Source: Crotophaga sulcirostris (lineage: Eukaryota; Chordata; Aves; Cuculiformes; Crotophagidae). Taken from it: a stretch of DNA of 64,000 nucleotides. Under the pieces are notes generated by a model. The model saw only the letters and a program-made list of their open reading frames with translations. It searched no databases and had not been told where the DNA came from. This document shows positions 63,416-64,000 of this stretch, in pieces. The DNA lies in contig VYZB01000172.1 of assembly GCA_013397455.1 (NCBI GenBank), positions 1,461,351 through 1,525,350 on the forward strand, read 5' to 3'. The position numbers were made by a program, and so were the translations under genes. Every line of letters begins with the position of its first letter. Position 1 is the stretch's first letter.

Positions 63416-64000
63416 CTAAAAGAAAGAAACAGACCATGAAATACTAAACAATGTTTAGAGGGATAAAATAATGAAAAATACCATTTACAGCAAGACTGAA
63501 GTATTATAGCTGTTCAATATTCAAAGAATGATATGCAGCCATCTCCTGTGTAGAGTGGCAAACTGATTCCATGAAACTCAAAGGAAAAAGATTAGCTAAG
63601 AAGGAAAGGCCTTTTTAACACTGAGATTTTTCCTCATTTACTCTTTAAATAGTTCACATAGCAATTCTCTCCCACCAAATCTATTCTTGCAGCAAAAACT
63701 TGATGTCATCTTTTACTTAGTTGCACAAATGTTAAATGTGTCAAGTTTGTATAACTTAAGAATCATATCATAACTGTGACTAAAAGAGCAAAATTTAAGA
63801 CCTTAATAACATGACAAGTTTGGTCATACATCATCTGAAATTCCCAGACATTTCACAAAACTGGCTTCATAATGTGAAAAATATCATATACTTGTACTAA
63901 TAACTGAACAAACACTGTTGTTAAAATCATAACTGTAGAAGGATGAAAACTGTGAGAATAAGTGTTAGTATATTTTTCACCTCAATTCTTAACATTGCTA
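63416..64000 (-). other. PTPN3: PTPN3 intron, partial
   Basis: Acceptor side of the next upstream intron, with polypyrimidine tract CTTTCTTTTAG at the low-coordinate end. No further exon is seen up to the window edge. Confidence 0.8.

Noticed and set aside
1..64000. CRISPR array, operon, phage or bacterial defence system
   Set aside because: The window is split-gene vertebrate DNA with CR1 LINEs. No spaced identical repeats with unique spacers and no prokaryotic gene clusters are present.

Overview
The window is a piece of a vertebrate, almost certainly avian, nuclear genome. The sequence is AT-rich, protein is coded only in short GT-AG-bounded exons, and the recognisable interspersed repeats are CR1 LINEs, most with the 3' tails typical of bird CR1 (ATTCTATGA-like or ATACTGTG octamer repeats). 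I see no bacterial, phage or CRISPR features and no operon.

One gene dominates: the 3' two-thirds of PTPN3 (PTPH1), a cytosolic FERM-PDZ tyrosine phosphatase, on the minus strand. I assembled 17 coding exons between 63415 and 10387. They sum to 2020 nt, stay in one frame across every junction and give the last 672 residues plus one base of a split codon. In order they encode the end of the FERM domain, the FERM-adjacent segment, a Ser/Pro-rich linker, the PDZ domain, a second linker and the whole PTP domain (KNRY loop, WPD loop, [11 protein letters not shown]-loop, two Q-loop glutamines) to a TAG stop. Earlier exons and the promoter lie beyond 64000. PTPN3 is preferred over its paralog PTPN4 because of residues in the PDZ exon ([20 protein letters not shown]), the PDZ-PTP linker and the PTP exons ([32 protein letters not shown]).

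Layout from low to high coordinate: 1-3540 appears intergenic, with one antisense CR1 at 1724-2175. The PTPN3 3' UTR begins at 10386 and runs downward; its end is not certain (candidate poly(A) signals at 8476 and at 3543-3660). From 10387 to 63415 the PTPN3 exons are separated by introns of 0.27 to 11.4 kb. These introns carry at least nine CR1 copies in both orientations, several local duplications, homopolymer G runs and one G-quadruplex-like block. 63416-64000 is the start of a further intron.

I found no new biological system. The most interesting points are: the replacement by Asn of the residue equivalent to human Ser835, one of two reported 14-3-3 sites, while the Ser359 site is kept; a 24-bp microexon and a longer FERM-PDZ linker than in human; and a ~195-bp duplicated, unidentified segment on both sides of one PTPN3 exon.
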